Positions 46,031 to 54,367 of a stretch of DNA of 64,000 bases are shown in pieces (position 1 is the stretch's first letter; every line of letters starts with the position of its first letter). A model generated the notes under the pieces. That model had not been told where the DNA came from. It did no database searches and saw only the letters and a list, made by a program, of their open reading frames with translations. Where the stretch lies: positions 1,922,001-1,986,000 of the forward strand of contig NZ_JAIQXE010000001.1 of assembly GCF_020076305.1 (NCBI RefSeq), given 5' to 3'. The position numbers were made by a program, and so were the translations under genes. The stretch is from Flavihumibacter profundi. GTDB taxonomy: Bacteria > Bacteroidota > Bacteroidia > Chitinophagales > Chitinophagaceae.

Positions 46031-46044
46031 CCGATCTGCCAAAC
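46008..46044 (-). terminator. folE terminator overlapping the fabD promoter
   Basis: Perfect 9-base arms 46014-46022 and 46036-46044 with a 13-base loop. On the minus strand the hairpin is followed directly by T residues (plus 46008-46013), and those Ts are part of the TATTTTTG element region. It lies 31 bases after the folE stop. Confidence 0.75.
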
Positions 46045-46075
46045 CATTCTGAAAATAGTTCCCAATTATGTGCAG

Positions 46076-46672
46076 TTAACTAAGCTTTGACGTAATAAGC
46101 TTGGTGAACTCACTACGTGTTTCCGCCTTTTCAAATTCACCCCAAAAAGCCGAAGTTGTGGTTACTGAATTTTGTTTTTGCACCCCACGCATCATCATAC
46201 AAAGGTGTTTGGCTTCAATTACCACCGCTACACCAATAGGGTTCAGTGATTCTTTAATAGCATTAAGGATTTGTGTGGTAAGCCGCTCCTGCACCTGCAG
46301 GCGCCTGCTGTACACATCCACTACCCGGGCAATTTTGCTAAGGCCGGTAATATGTCCGTTGGGTATATAGGCGATATGTGCCTTTCCGAAAAATGGCAGC
46401 ATATGGTGTTCGCACATACTGTATAATTCAATATCTTTTACAATAATCATCTCGCTCACCTGTTCAGTGAATTTCGCCGAATCCAGGATGGCTTTTGCAT
46501 CCATCTGGTAGCCTTGGGTAAGGTATTGCATAGCTTTCGCCAATCTTTCCGGTGTTTTTTGCAGCCCTTCCCTATCCGGATCCTCTCCTAGCAAGGATAA
46601 AGACTTGCGGTAACTTTCCATCAAACCAGAAGTAATATCTTCTTCATACTGTTCAACCTTGTGATATGCCAT
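46076..46672 (-). CDS. folE: GTP cyclohydrolase I
   Basis: A 198-residue FolE, forming 7,8-dihydroneopterin triphosphate from GTP for folate and for preQ0 synthesis. The zinc site is visible as [19 protein letters not shown] (Cys87, His90) and [10 protein letters not shown] (Cys near 158), and the core [15 protein letters not shown] is typical. It starts 25 bases after queD on the same strand; the pair forms a small operon that could feed both pathways, with QueE encoded at 20817. Confidence 0.96.
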   Translation of the reverse strand: MAYHKVEQYEEDITSGLMESYRKSLSLLGEDPDREGLQKTPERLAKAMQYLTQGYQMDAKAILDSAKFTEQVSEMIIVKDIELYSMCEHHMLPFFGKAHIAYIPNGHITGLSKIARVVDVYSRRLQVQERLTTQILNAIKESLNPIGVAVVIEAKHLCMMMRGVQKQNSVTTTSAFWGEFEKAETRSEFTKLITSKLS

Positions 46673-46697
46673 TATTTTTCTTTTAAATCTTCAGCAG

Positions 46698-47120
46698 TTA
46701 AATTTCTGATCCATTATATTCAACAAAATTCCTTTCTGTTTCGTACAACCGAACCATCAGCTTCTGGGCAGGGTCAATATGGGGTCGCAGCAATTCGTAA
46801 ATCACTATAGCGATATTTTCAGCGGTTGGGTTTACTGACCTGAATTCTTTTGTATCGAGGTTAAGGTTCCTGTGATCAAACCTGTTGAGTACCTCACGGG
46901 TAATAATATCTGACAATACTTTCATGTCAATCACAAAACCAGTAACAGGATTTGGCTCACCAACCACTTTCACCACCAAATCATAATTATGCCCATGGTA
47001 ATTGGGATAACTGCATTTCCCGAAAACTGCAAAATTCTGCGCATCGTCCCAATCAGGGTTATGCAGCCTGTGGGCAGCATTAAAATGTTCTTTTCTAAAG
47101 ACAGCTACTTTTTTTCCCAT
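46698..47120 (-). CDS. queD: 6-carboxytetrahydropterin synthase QueD
   Basis: A 140-residue member of the 6-pyruvoyl-tetrahydropterin synthase family. The N-terminal zinc-binding histidine is in FNAAHRLHNPDW, followed by the catalytic Cys and the two zinc ligands in GKCSYPNYHGHNYDLV. The downstream FDHRNLNLD and Glu-rich C-terminal segment are also typical. In this context, with folE adjacent and queE in the window, QueD activity is more likely than sepiapterin or pyruvoyl-type activity, although the latter cannot be ruled out by sequence alone. Confidence 0.9.
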   Translation of the reverse strand: MGKKVAVFRKEHFNAAHRLHNPDWDDAQNFAVFGKCSYPNYHGHNYDLVVKVVGEPNPVTGFVIDMKVLSDIITREVLNRFDHRNLNLDTKEFRSVNPTAENIAIVIYELLRPHIDPAQKLMVRLYETERNFVEYNGSEI

Positions 47121-47312
47121 AATTTTTTATTACCGGGTGCTAAATTTTTCCGGAAGTGTGCCGGGCAACTTGTTTAGCGTCGCGTGCAATGAAGACTAAC
47201 AAGCCTGAAAGTGTATTGTTTAAAAAAATAATTTTCCTTCTGGCAAAAGGCTAATTTACAATATCTCCCCGATTTGAACGGATTTGCGACATTTGCCCAT
47301 AAACCTCAAGGC

Positions 47313-47969
47313 ATGCATTGTTTATTGGTCGCTTCAACCGCTGCAGAAATAACCCCATTTACAGAACACCTGGCCGGTACAGAAAAGCTCGACCATATCG
47401 ATTTTGATATAGATATCCTGATTACAGGGGTTGGCAGTAATGCTGCAACCTACAACCTAACCAGGTACCTTCAGGTAAAACGCCCGGATTTGGTCATCCA
47501 GGCCGGGGTAGCAGGATGTTTTTCTGCTAAAACCAATCTTGGGACAGTTTTCGCGGTAACCCATGATGTATTTGCTGACCAGGGAGTACAGGAAAAATCG
47601 GGGTTCAGGGATATTTTCGACCTCAAACTGGCTTCTCCCAATGAGTTACCCTACAAAAAAGGGGTATTGGCTAATCCTTATGGAAGCATGGTTAAAAGAA
47701 CCAGGTTAAAAAAAGCGCGGGCGGTGACCGTTAATGAAATCACAACCCAAAAGAAAAAGTCGGCATATTATATAGAAAAATACCGGGCCGAAGTTGAATC
47801 AATGGAGGGAGCCTCCCTGCATTTTGTTTGCCTCCAGGAGGAAATTACTTTCCTGCAGATCCGCTGTATCTCCAATCTTGTTGGCGAAAGAAATAAAAAG
47901 AAATGGAACCTTCCCCTTGCCATCGAAAATCTGAACAAGGAACTGATCCGGTTGTTAGAATCCCTTTAA
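47313..47969 (+). CDS. mqnB: Futalosine hydrolase
   Basis: A 218-residue nucleoside-hydrolase-fold enzyme (MTA/SAH nucleosidase superfamily) assigned as MqnB. The start at 47313 gives MHCLLVASTAAEITPF. The purine-site GVAGCFSAKTNLGTVFAV and EVESMEGASLHFVCLQE (the catalytic acid region) are conserved. It cleaves the hypoxanthine from futalosine to dehypoxanthine futalosine. The mqnD stop-start spacing of nine bases makes the pair an operon; mqnA, mqnC and mqnE are not in the window. Confidence 0.9.
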   Translation: MHCLLVASTAAEITPFTEHLAGTEKLDHIDFDIDILITGVGSNAATYNLTRYLQVKRPDLVIQAGVAGCFSAKTNLGTVFAVTHDVFADQGVQEKSGFRDIFDLKLASPNELPYKKGVLANPYGSMVKRTRLKKARAVTVNEITTQKKKSAYYIEKYRAEVESMEGASLHFVCLQEEITFLQIRCISNLVGERNKKKWNLPLAIENLNKELIRLLESL

Positions 47970-47978
47970 TCCTTTACC

Positions 47979-48776
47979 ATGACAATTTCCCTGGGCTTTT
48001 CTCCATGTCCGAACGACACTTTTATTTTTGATGCGCTCGTAAATGGCCTTATTGATAAGGACCCCCTGGAGTTTACGCTTGCCCTGGAAGATGTGCAAAC
48101 TCTGAACGAATGGGCTATTGCAGGGAAGCTGGATTGTACTAAAATAAGTTATGGGGTATTGCCTCTTGTTCAAGACAATTACCGACTATTGGAGTCAGGG
48201 GGTGCACTTGGAACGGGAGTTGGGCCTTTGCTCATTGCCAGGCAGCCTGTGCCTTTGGAAGAAATCCCGCATTTGCGTATAGCCATTCCCGGTAAAAATA
48301 CCACAGCCCATCTTTTGTTTTCAATGGCATTCCCCGATGCGAGAAAAAAGGAATTTCTGGTCTTTCATGATATTGAACAGGCTGTCCTCGATGGCCGGGC
48401 AGATGCAGGGGTAATCATCCATGAAAACAGGTTTACATATGCCCAAAAAGGGCTCCATAAATTAATCGACCTGGGCGAGTACTGGGAACAGCAATTGAAT
48501 TGTCCCATTCCACTCGGAGGTATTGTGGCCCGGAAAACACTGCCTGCCGAAACCATTCGGCAATTAGACCGGCTCATCGCAGAAAGTATCCGGTTCAGCT
48601 GGAAACAATATCCGAGGCTATCTGATTTTATCCGCAAACATGCCCAGGAAATGAGTGAGGAAGTGATGCGCCAGCATATCAATTTATATGTGAACGAATA
48701 TTCCCAGGCCTTAGGCCCCAACGGACATAAAGCAGTAGAACAACTACTGGTTACATACAAAAAACTACAAGGCTGA
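47979..48776 (+). CDS. mqnD: 1,4-dihydroxy-6-naphthoate synthase
   Basis: A 265-residue periplasmic-binding-fold enzyme of the MqnA/MqnD family. MqnD-type features are FSPCPNDTFIFDAL at the N-terminus and LDCTKISYGVLP, and the shared fold includes LGTGVGPLLIARQPV and HENRFTYAQKGL. It cleaves cyclic dehypoxanthine futalosine to 1,4-dihydroxy-6-naphthoate for menaquinone. It is the partner of mqnB and overlaps the end of the convergent photolyase gene by 12 bases. Confidence 0.92.
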   Translation: MTISLGFSPCPNDTFIFDALVNGLIDKDPLEFTLALEDVQTLNEWAIAGKLDCTKISYGVLPLVQDNYRLLESGGALGTGVGPLLIARQPVPLEEIPHLRIAIPGKNTTAHLLFSMAFPDARKKEFLVFHDIEQAVLDGRADAGVIIHENRFTYAQKGLHKLIDLGEYWEQQLNCPIPLGGIVARKTLPAETIRQLDRLIAESIRFSWKQYPRLSDFIRKHAQEMSEEVMRQHINLYVNEYSQALGPNGHKAVEQLLVTYKKLQG

Positions 48777-50087
48777 TTTACCTTTCAAAGCAATACTGTA
48801 TTGTTCAAGGCAACGCTTGCGTGCAAACTCGTGGTCAACAATGGGTATGGGATAATTGAAACTGTCCAGTTCAGGCACCCATTTTCGGATATATTCGCCC
48901 TGCGGGTCAAATTTTTTAGCTTGCAAATATGGATTGAATATCCTGAAATAAGGTGCGGCGTCACAGCCACTTCCCGAAGCCCATTGCCATCCTCCATTAT
49001 TAGCGGCAAAATCATAATCAAGTAATTTTTTTGCGAAATAGGCCTCGCCCCATCTCCAGTCGATCAGTAAATGCTTGGTCAAAAAAGAAGCAACGATCAT
49101 GCGTACCCTATTGTGCATATAACCGGTCGCGTTCAGTTCCCGCATCCCTGCATCTACAATCGGGTAGCCCGTGCGGCCTTCACGCCAGGCGGTAAATTCG
49201 GCTTCATTATTACGCCAGGAAATTAAATCGTATTCAGCCCTGAATGCCTTACCCCTCGACACTTGCGGAAAATTCCAGAGGACCATCTGGTAAAATTCCC
49301 GCCAGATCAGTTCATTCAAATATGTATCATTCAATTCGCGCGCCCTGGCGACAAGGTGCCTGATGCTTATTGTACCAAACCGCAAATGAACGCCTAACCT
49401 GGAAGTCCCTTCAATGGCCGGAAAATCGCGTTGCTCTGAATATTTCCTTGCCATTTCTGTTTTGAGCATTTTGCCAGGGAAAGGTTGATCCAAAGGTTCA
49501 AAACCCATCGATGCCAGCGTTGGCAATGGTTTCCGGGCTTGTTGTAAAAATGCTGTATAGTGTTTTTGTACAGGAAACTGCGCAAAATCCTGGGGCTGCA
49601 GGGCTGCTTTCCAGCGTCGGCTATAGGGAGTAAAAACTGCATAGGGCTTACCACCCTCCTTTACCACTTCAGTTTTTTCAAAGATTACCTGGTCTTTATA
49701 ATGATGAAAAGTGGTGCCATGCTGTTGTAACAATTTTTCAACGGCAATATCACGGTCTTGTGCATATGCTTCGTAATCATGGTTAGTAAAAACCTGCTGT
49801 ACGGAATAGTCTTTGAGCAATTCTTTAAACATGGCCGTGGGTTCACCATACCGGACATCAAGAGTGCTACCCAGGGTTACCAGCTTTTCCTGCATCTCTT
49901 CCAGGGCCTGGTGAATGAATTCTACACGTCGGTCTTTTCTATCTTCCAGGTCATCCAAAATATTCTTGTCAAAAATAAAAACGGGCAAAACAGGAAGGCC
50001 GCTGCGTAATGCATGGTAAAGGGCTGCATTGTCGGTTAGCCGGAGATCGCGGCGAAACCACATTATGGCAATAGGTGTATGAGGCAT
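48765..50087 (-). CDS. phrB: Deoxyribodipyrimidine photolyase
   Basis: A 440-residue cryptochrome/photolyase family protein. The N-terminal alpha/beta domain begins IAIMWFRRDLRLTDN, and the FAD-binding part includes WREFYQMVLWNFPQVS, GRTGYPIVDAGMRELNATG, YMHNRVRMIVASFLTKHLL and NNGGWQWASGSGCDAAPYF, all typical of CPD photolyases. It would use light to split cyclobutane dimers. The start at 50087 precedes the first conserved strand; an earlier ATG adds eight unsupported residues. It ends inside the last codons of mqnD on the opposite strand. Confidence 0.93.
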   Translation of the reverse strand: MPHTPIAIMWFRRDLRLTDNAALYHALRSGLPVLPVFIFDKNILDDLEDRKDRRVEFIHQALEEMQEKLVTLGSTLDVRYGEPTAMFKELLKDYSVQQVFTNHDYEAYAQDRDIAVEKLLQQHGTTFHHYKDQVIFEKTEVVKEGGKPYAVFTPYSRRWKAALQPQDFAQFPVQKHYTAFLQQARKPLPTLASMGFEPLDQPFPGKMLKTEMARKYSEQRDFPAIEGTSRLGVHLRFGTISIRHLVARARELNDTYLNELIWREFYQMVLWNFPQVSRGKAFRAEYDLISWRNNEAEFTAWREGRTGYPIVDAGMRELNATGYMHNRVRMIVASFLTKHLLIDWRWGEAYFAKKLLDYDFAANNGGWQWASGSGCDAAPYFRIFNPYLQAKKFDPQGEYIRKWVPELDSFNYPIPIVDHEFARKRCLEQYSIALKGKSAL

Positions 50088-50139
50088 CCGGGAATTTAAG
50101 GTAGAGAACAAAATGACCAGCTATTGGTTCAGCAGACTT

Positions 50140-50991
50140 TCAACCAGCTAAAAAAAGTGGCCGGATAAATTGTTCATACAATGAGCGGGTAAATTCCTTA
50201 CCCAGTCTCTTTTCGTTCAAACTACCAACCCACCGGATACCATAGGTAGAATTTGTGAGAAATATTTCATCTGCAGACAATAATGTATCGGAAGTTAAAG
50301 CCCCATCAATAAAAGGAATATTATTTTCAGCCATTTTATCCAGCAGGTACCTCCGCATTATACCGGCAACAGGTCCTTCTGGCAGGGATGGCGTTATAAT
50401 TTTACCATCTGTCACAGCAAAAATATTGGCAATTGTGGTATCACAAATCCGGCCATTGGTATTCAACAGTATGGCGTCGTTCCATTTCTGGTGCTTGGCT
50501 TCCAGGGCACCCATTATGTAAGGCAGGTAATTATTGGTTTTACAATTGGCCAAAATGTCTGCTGCTTTTTGGGCTTTGCCATGAATGCCTATTACCAGGC
50601 CATTCTCATTCCAATGGTGATTTGCTTCAGGTAATGCCCAGGTTTGGATTACATGATGGGGATAATGGTTTTCGGGATCATGCAATCCGCCGTTGCCGCG
50701 GAATACCATCAACCGCACCCGGCCAAGATGGGCGTGCCCATTTCTATGGGCCAGCTGCAAAATTTTATCGAGCAGGTAGCCGGGTGTAAAATAACCCGGA
50801 CAATCAAATTCCAGAAGGCGCAGTGCCGCAAACATTCTTTCCATATGCCATTCCCCCAACTGGAGCTGGTCGCGGTTAACTTTCATGGTTTCAAATATGC
50901 CATCACCATACCGCAAGCCGCGGCTACCGGCACCAACAATTAATTTATCATCGCGGTAGAACTGGCCATCATGAAAAAGTAAATGGGACAT
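50140..50991 (-). CDS. Aminotransferase class IV family protein
   Basis: A 283-residue class IV PLP enzyme, the fold of 4-amino-4-deoxychorismate lyase (PabC), branched-chain aminotransferase and D-amino-acid transaminase. Clear family parts are GLRYGDGIFETMKV, the PLP-lysine region ILANCKTNNYLPYIMGA, and ADEIFLTNSTYGIRWV. The GDGIFET start is common to PabC, and the folate genes in the window make that attractive, but a specific assignment needs a phylogeny. It is on the same strand as, and upstream of, phrB with 52 bases between. Confidence 0.82.
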   Translation of the reverse strand: MSHLLFHDGQFYRDDKLIVGAGSRGLRYGDGIFETMKVNRDQLQLGEWHMERMFAALRLLEFDCPGYFTPGYLLDKILQLAHRNGHAHLGRVRLMVFRGNGGLHDPENHYPHHVIQTWALPEANHHWNENGLVIGIHGKAQKAADILANCKTNNYLPYIMGALEAKHQKWNDAILLNTNGRICDTTIANIFAVTDGKIITPSLPEGPVAGIMRRYLLDKMAENNIPFIDGALTSDTLLSADEIFLTNSTYGIRWVGSLNEKRLGKEFTRSLYEQFIRPLFLAG

Positions 50992-51048
50992 GGTTTAGAA
51001 TGTTTCAATCCTAAACCTACAACAGATTTACTTTCCCCGCCCACTTAA

Positions 51049-51204
51049 CTATAAACGGAGTTGATTTTGCTTTATCAGCTGGCGGGTAATTACGCCTATA
51101 ACAACCAAAATTAATCCGGCCAGCAAGACCGGAATAACCGGAAAGAGCATCAGCTGCAGCTTTACAGAAGCAGCTGATCCGAAATTTGAAGTATTTATTT
51201 GCAT
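51049..51204 (-). CDS. Small single-span membrane protein, 51 residues
   Basis: A short ORF from ATG at 51204 to TAG at 51049, encoding 51 residues that begin MQINTSNFGSA. The stretch LFPVIPVLLAGLILVVIGV is an unbroken membrane segment followed by a basic tail (TRQLIKQNQ). It lies in the otherwise unused 320-base gap between the class IV aminotransferase and tex, on the same strand as both. I do not recognise a family. The clean hydrophobic-then-basic layout argues for a real peptide, but a chance ORF is possible. Confidence 0.45.
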   Translation of the reverse strand: MQINTSNFGSAASVKLQLMLFPVIPVLLAGLILVVIGVITRQLIKQNQLRL

Positions 51205-51311
51205 GGAATAAGGTTATGCCAGCAAACCTACTAATTTCATGTTATCCAAATATGAAGAAAACCATCCTTTCATACCCGTATTTTTCCCCTTGCTACTTAG
51301 TAGTATCCAAA

Positions 51312-53594
51312 TCAGTCTTTAAATTTCTTCTTTAGCTCTGCCAGCTTGGACTGGAAGGGATTATTGGCCACTGGCTGGGGCTTTTTTTCAGGTTGCCTGT
51401 AGCTAGCCGATTCCTTTCTTTGGGGGGCCGCTTCCCTTTTCCCAACAGCCGGCTCTTTTTTCAGGTGCTCTTTCATGGATAACCCTATCCTTTTCCGGGC
51501 GATATCGACTTCAGTAACAGTCACAGTTACCTTTTGCTGCAGTTTCACCACCTCGGCAGGATCACTGACATAAGTATTGCTTAACTGGGAAATATGCACC
51601 AACCCGTCTTGCTTTACGCCGATATCCACAAAAACCCCAAACTTGGTGATATTGGTAATAATTCCCGGAACCACCTGCCCCACTTTAAGGTCTTCCATAG
51701 TCTTAATAGTTTCATCAAAGCGGAATTCCTCAATTGGTGCCCTGGGATCGCGGCCCGGTTTTTCCAGTTCTTTCAAAATATCATCAATCGTGAATTCACC
51801 CACAGTTTCACTGATATATTTCTTCTTATTGATTTGGCGGCGCAATTCTGGTTGCTTAACGAGGTCTGCAACAGAACAACCTAAATCTTTGGCCATATCT
51901 TCCACAACATGGTAAGCTTCGGGGTGAACGGCACTATTGTCCAGTGGATTAGCGGCGTCGCGTATACGTAAAAATCCTGCGCATTGCTCGAACGTTTTTG
52001 GCCCCATCAGGCTCACTTTCCTTACTTCATCCCTGGTATGGAAAGCCCCGTTTTTTGCCCTGTACTCCACAATATTTTTCGCCAGTGTTGCACTTAATCC
52101 GGATACATACATCAACAAATGTTTACTGGCCGTATTAAGGTCTACACCCACATGGTTTACGCAACTCTCCACCACTTTGTCGAGACTCTCTTTAAGGCGG
52201 GGCTGGTTTACATCATGCTGGTATTGTCCGACACCGATAGATTTCGCATCGATCTTTACCAGTTCACTCAGCGGATCCAGCAAACGGCGGCCAATACTAA
52301 CGGCACCACGAACGGTAACATCATAATCAGGGAATTCCTCACGGGCAACATCAGACGCTGAGTATATTGAAGCGCCACTTTCATTTACCTGGAAAACGCT
52401 GATGGGTTTCCCGAAATCAATACTGCGCACCAATGTTTCTGTTTCCCGGCCGGCGGTACCATTTCCAATGCCTATTGCTTCAATATCGTAACGATCTGCC
52501 AGTTGCTTCAGGGTGCTTACACTACCCTGCCAGTCATTTTGCGGCGGATGTGGATAGATGGCGGTATTATACACAAGGTTGCCCTGCGCATCAAGGCAAA
52601 CCAGCTTGCAACCGGTCCTGAATCCCGGGTCCAAAGCAAGCACCCGCTTTGTTCCCAGCGGAGAAGCCAATAGTAATTGCCGCAGGTTTTCTGCAAATAC
52701 CCGGATAGCTTCTTCGTCAGCAGCCGTCTTACTACTCATCCTGAATTCATTCTCAATAGATGGTTTGAGCAGTCGGTCGAAACTGTCGGCGATTGCTTGC
52801 TTTACTTCAGCCGCTGCAACGGATGCAGGCTTAACAAAAATTCTTTCCAACGCATCTACACCTTCTGATTTATCGATATTGATATCCATTATCAAAAACC
52901 CTTCCTTCTCGCCGCGGCGTATGGCAAGGATGCGGTGAGACGGACAATGCGAAAGAGGCTCGCTGAATTCAAAATAATCGCGGTATTTCTGGGCATCTGC
53001 TTCTTCCTTTTTAGAATTCAATATGCGGGAAGCCAGTATAGCTGAATCCTGGAATTGTTTACGGATACTATTCCGGGCCTGCTCATTTTCAGCAATCCAT
53101 TCTGCAATAATATCCCTTGCACCCTGTAAAGCTTCCTTCTCATCTTTCACCTCCTCCGTTATGTATGCAGCAGCAGCTGCCTGCGGATCGTCCTGGCCCT
53201 GTTCGAAAATCAATTTCGCCAGGGGCTCCAGGCCTTTTTCCATAGCCTGAGTGGCGCGGGTTTTCCGCTTAGGTTTGTAGGGCAGGTAAATATCTTCAAG
53301 TGCGGTTGCATCCATACAGCCTTCAACCCTTGCCTTCAACTCTTCCGTTAATTTTCCCAGTCCTTCAATTGTCTTCAGGATTGTCTCTTTTCGTTTATCC
53401 AGTTCCGTGAAATATTTTACTTCTTCTACTATATTATTGATGGCAACTTCATCGAGATTGCCTGTCGCTTCCTTCCGGTACCTCGACATAAAAGGTACTG
53501 TTGCTCCTTCTGCCTGTAGTTCATATACATTATTGACCTGCTTTACGAATAAGGATAATTTTTGCGCGATGATATTAATATACTTCGGTTCCAT
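51312..53594 (-). CDS. tex: Tex-family RNA-binding protein
   Basis: A 760-residue Tex (toxin expression) family protein. The N-terminal helical region has EGATVPFMSRYRKEATGNLDEV-type VPFMSRYRKEATGNLDEV, then the YqgF-like segment RVLALDPGFRTGCKLVCLD, helix-hairpin-helix elements (GVDLNTASKHLLMYVSGLS) and a C-terminal S1 domain (GVFVDIGVKQDGLVHISQLS). The last about 70 residues are Lys/Pro rich. It binds RNA and affects transcription. Its promoter element TACATTTG at 53615-53622 is directly downstream of a heptad array at 53633-53660. Confidence 0.94.
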   Translation of the reverse strand: MEPKYINIIAQKLSLFVKQVNNVYELQAEGATVPFMSRYRKEATGNLDEVAINNIVEEVKYFTELDKRKETILKTIEGLGKLTEELKARVEGCMDATALEDIYLPYKPKRKTRATQAMEKGLEPLAKLIFEQGQDDPQAAAAAYITEEVKDEKEALQGARDIIAEWIAENEQARNSIRKQFQDSAILASRILNSKKEEADAQKYRDYFEFSEPLSHCPSHRILAIRRGEKEGFLIMDINIDKSEGVDALERIFVKPASVAAAEVKQAIADSFDRLLKPSIENEFRMSSKTAADEEAIRVFAENLRQLLLASPLGTKRVLALDPGFRTGCKLVCLDAQGNLVYNTAIYPHPPQNDWQGSVSTLKQLADRYDIEAIGIGNGTAGRETETLVRSIDFGKPISVFQVNESGASIYSASDVAREEFPDYDVTVRGAVSIGRRLLDPLSELVKIDAKSIGVGQYQHDVNQPRLKESLDKVVESCVNHVGVDLNTASKHLLMYVSGLSATLAKNIVEYRAKNGAFHTRDEVRKVSLMGPKTFEQCAGFLRIRDAANPLDNSAVHPEAYHVVEDMAKDLGCSVADLVKQPELRRQINKKKYISETVGEFTIDDILKELEKPGRDPRAPIEEFRFDETIKTMEDLKVGQVVPGIITNITKFGVFVDIGVKQDGLVHISQLSNTYVSDPAEVVKLQQKVTVTVTEVDIARKRIGLSMKEHLKKEPAVGKREAAPQRKESASYRQPEKKPQPVANNPFQSKLAELKKKFKD

Positions 53595-53614
53595 TTGCTT
53601 CTTTTTCAGGATGG

Positions 53615-53622
53615 CAAATGTA
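53615..53622 (-). promoter_or_regulatory. Bacteroidota -7 element for tex
   Basis: The minus strand reads TACATTTG, a full TAnnTTTG match, 20 bases before the tex ATG at 53594. The expected -33 position falls within the neighbouring heptad array, which has no TTG there. Confidence 0.5.
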
Positions 53623-53632
53623 GGGAAAAGAT

Positions 53633-53660
53633 GGTGAGCGATAAACGGTAAGTCGTAAGC
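53633..53660 (+). repeat. NGTRARY heptad array, four units (locus 4, left arm)
   Basis: Units at 53633-53639, 53640-53646, 53647-53653 and 53654-53660, one of them with A instead of G at the second position (GATAAAC). Plus-strand orientation, inverted relative to 53676-53696. It covers the -33 region of the tex promoter. Confidence 0.8.
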
Positions 53661-53675
53661 GGATTACCCCTTTTT

Positions 53676-53696
53676 GCTCACCGCTTACTGCTCACC
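53676..53696 (-). repeat. NGTRARY heptad array, three units, providing the hydrolase stop codon
   Basis: Units at 53690-53696, 53683-53689 and 53676-53682 on the minus strand (GGTGAGC, AGTAAGC, GGTGAGC). The TAA stop of the 53685-54332 hydrolase is in the second unit, and its last residues Gly-Glu-Gln are encoded by the first. Confidence 0.8.
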
Positions 53697-54332
53697 CAAA
53701 ATCATCCCCAGTATCCTGTTTACTTCGGCTGCCCGGTTCATCACCATCAAATGCCCGCCACCCTTAATGATATGTGTCGGATGAACAAATCTTACAGGCA
53801 GGAGCTTATCCGACGAACCATGAATATGGTAAAATTTACCATGTGTTTCAGGTCCATCCCAGGTTAAAATGGCACCTAGTGCCCACCGAATAAAATGAGG
53901 ATCAGTTTCGGAAATGATTTTCCTTAACAGTTCCTTGTCGTCCCGGGATTCTGTAGTGAATAACCTTTTAGCAAGGGATGCATTTTTAAACAAGCTGATG
54001 GGTATGATATTCTGGAGTTTTAATGGTGCAAGTATTTTAAAATATGGCGGAAGATTTTTCGGGGATGGCAAACTGGAAATGAGGATTGTTTTCGCCGGTT
54101 TAAATAACCGGCTGATTTCAGCTGCAAGCATCCCACCAAAAGATAAACCCACCATGACATAAGGCTCAGCAGTATTTATTGAATTTGCCAATCTTTGCGC
54201 ATAATGTGGCAGGCTTTCTTCTTTGGCAGGTTCAAGCCAATCGATGTTCACCATTTCATAACCTCCTGGCAATTCAATGTTTTTGAACACACGCTTATCT
54301 GCCCCGAGCCCGGGTATAAAATACACTTTCAT
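53685..54332 (-). CDS. Alpha/beta hydrolase
   Basis: A 215-residue alpha/beta-hydrolase-fold protein starting at the ATG at 54332 (KVYFIPGLGADKRVFKNIE). The nucleophile elbow is MVGLSFGGMLAAE and the C-terminal histidine is in IIKGGGHLMVMNRAA; an acidic residue precedes it in IHGSSDKLLPVR. Substrate unknown. The C-terminal residues and TAA stop are supplied by the heptad array at 53676-53696, so the array forms part of the coding sequence. It is divergent from the cystathionine beta-synthase gene, with 35 bases between their starts. Confidence 0.85.
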   Translation of the reverse strand: MKVYFIPGLGADKRVFKNIELPGGYEMVNIDWLEPAKEESLPHYAQRLANSINTAEPYVMVGLSFGGMLAAEISRLFKPAKTILISSLPSPKNLPPYFKILAPLKLQNIIPISLFKNASLAKRLFTTESRDDKELLRKIISETDPHFIRWALGAILTWDGPETHGKFYHIHGSSDKLLPVRFVHPTHIIKGGGHLMVMNRAAEVNRILGMILGEQ

Positions 54333-54350
54333 TGCACTCTTTCTTAAGCT

Positions 54351-54358
54351 TACCTTTG
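54351..54358 (+). promoter_or_regulatory. Bacteroidota -7 element for the cystathionine beta-synthase gene
   Basis: TACCTTTG at 54351-54358 is followed nine bases later by the ATG at 54368, so the message would be almost leaderless. A TTG at 54332-54334 is 16 bases upstream, shorter than usual. Confidence 0.5.
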
Positions 54359-54367
54359 CCGCCAATA

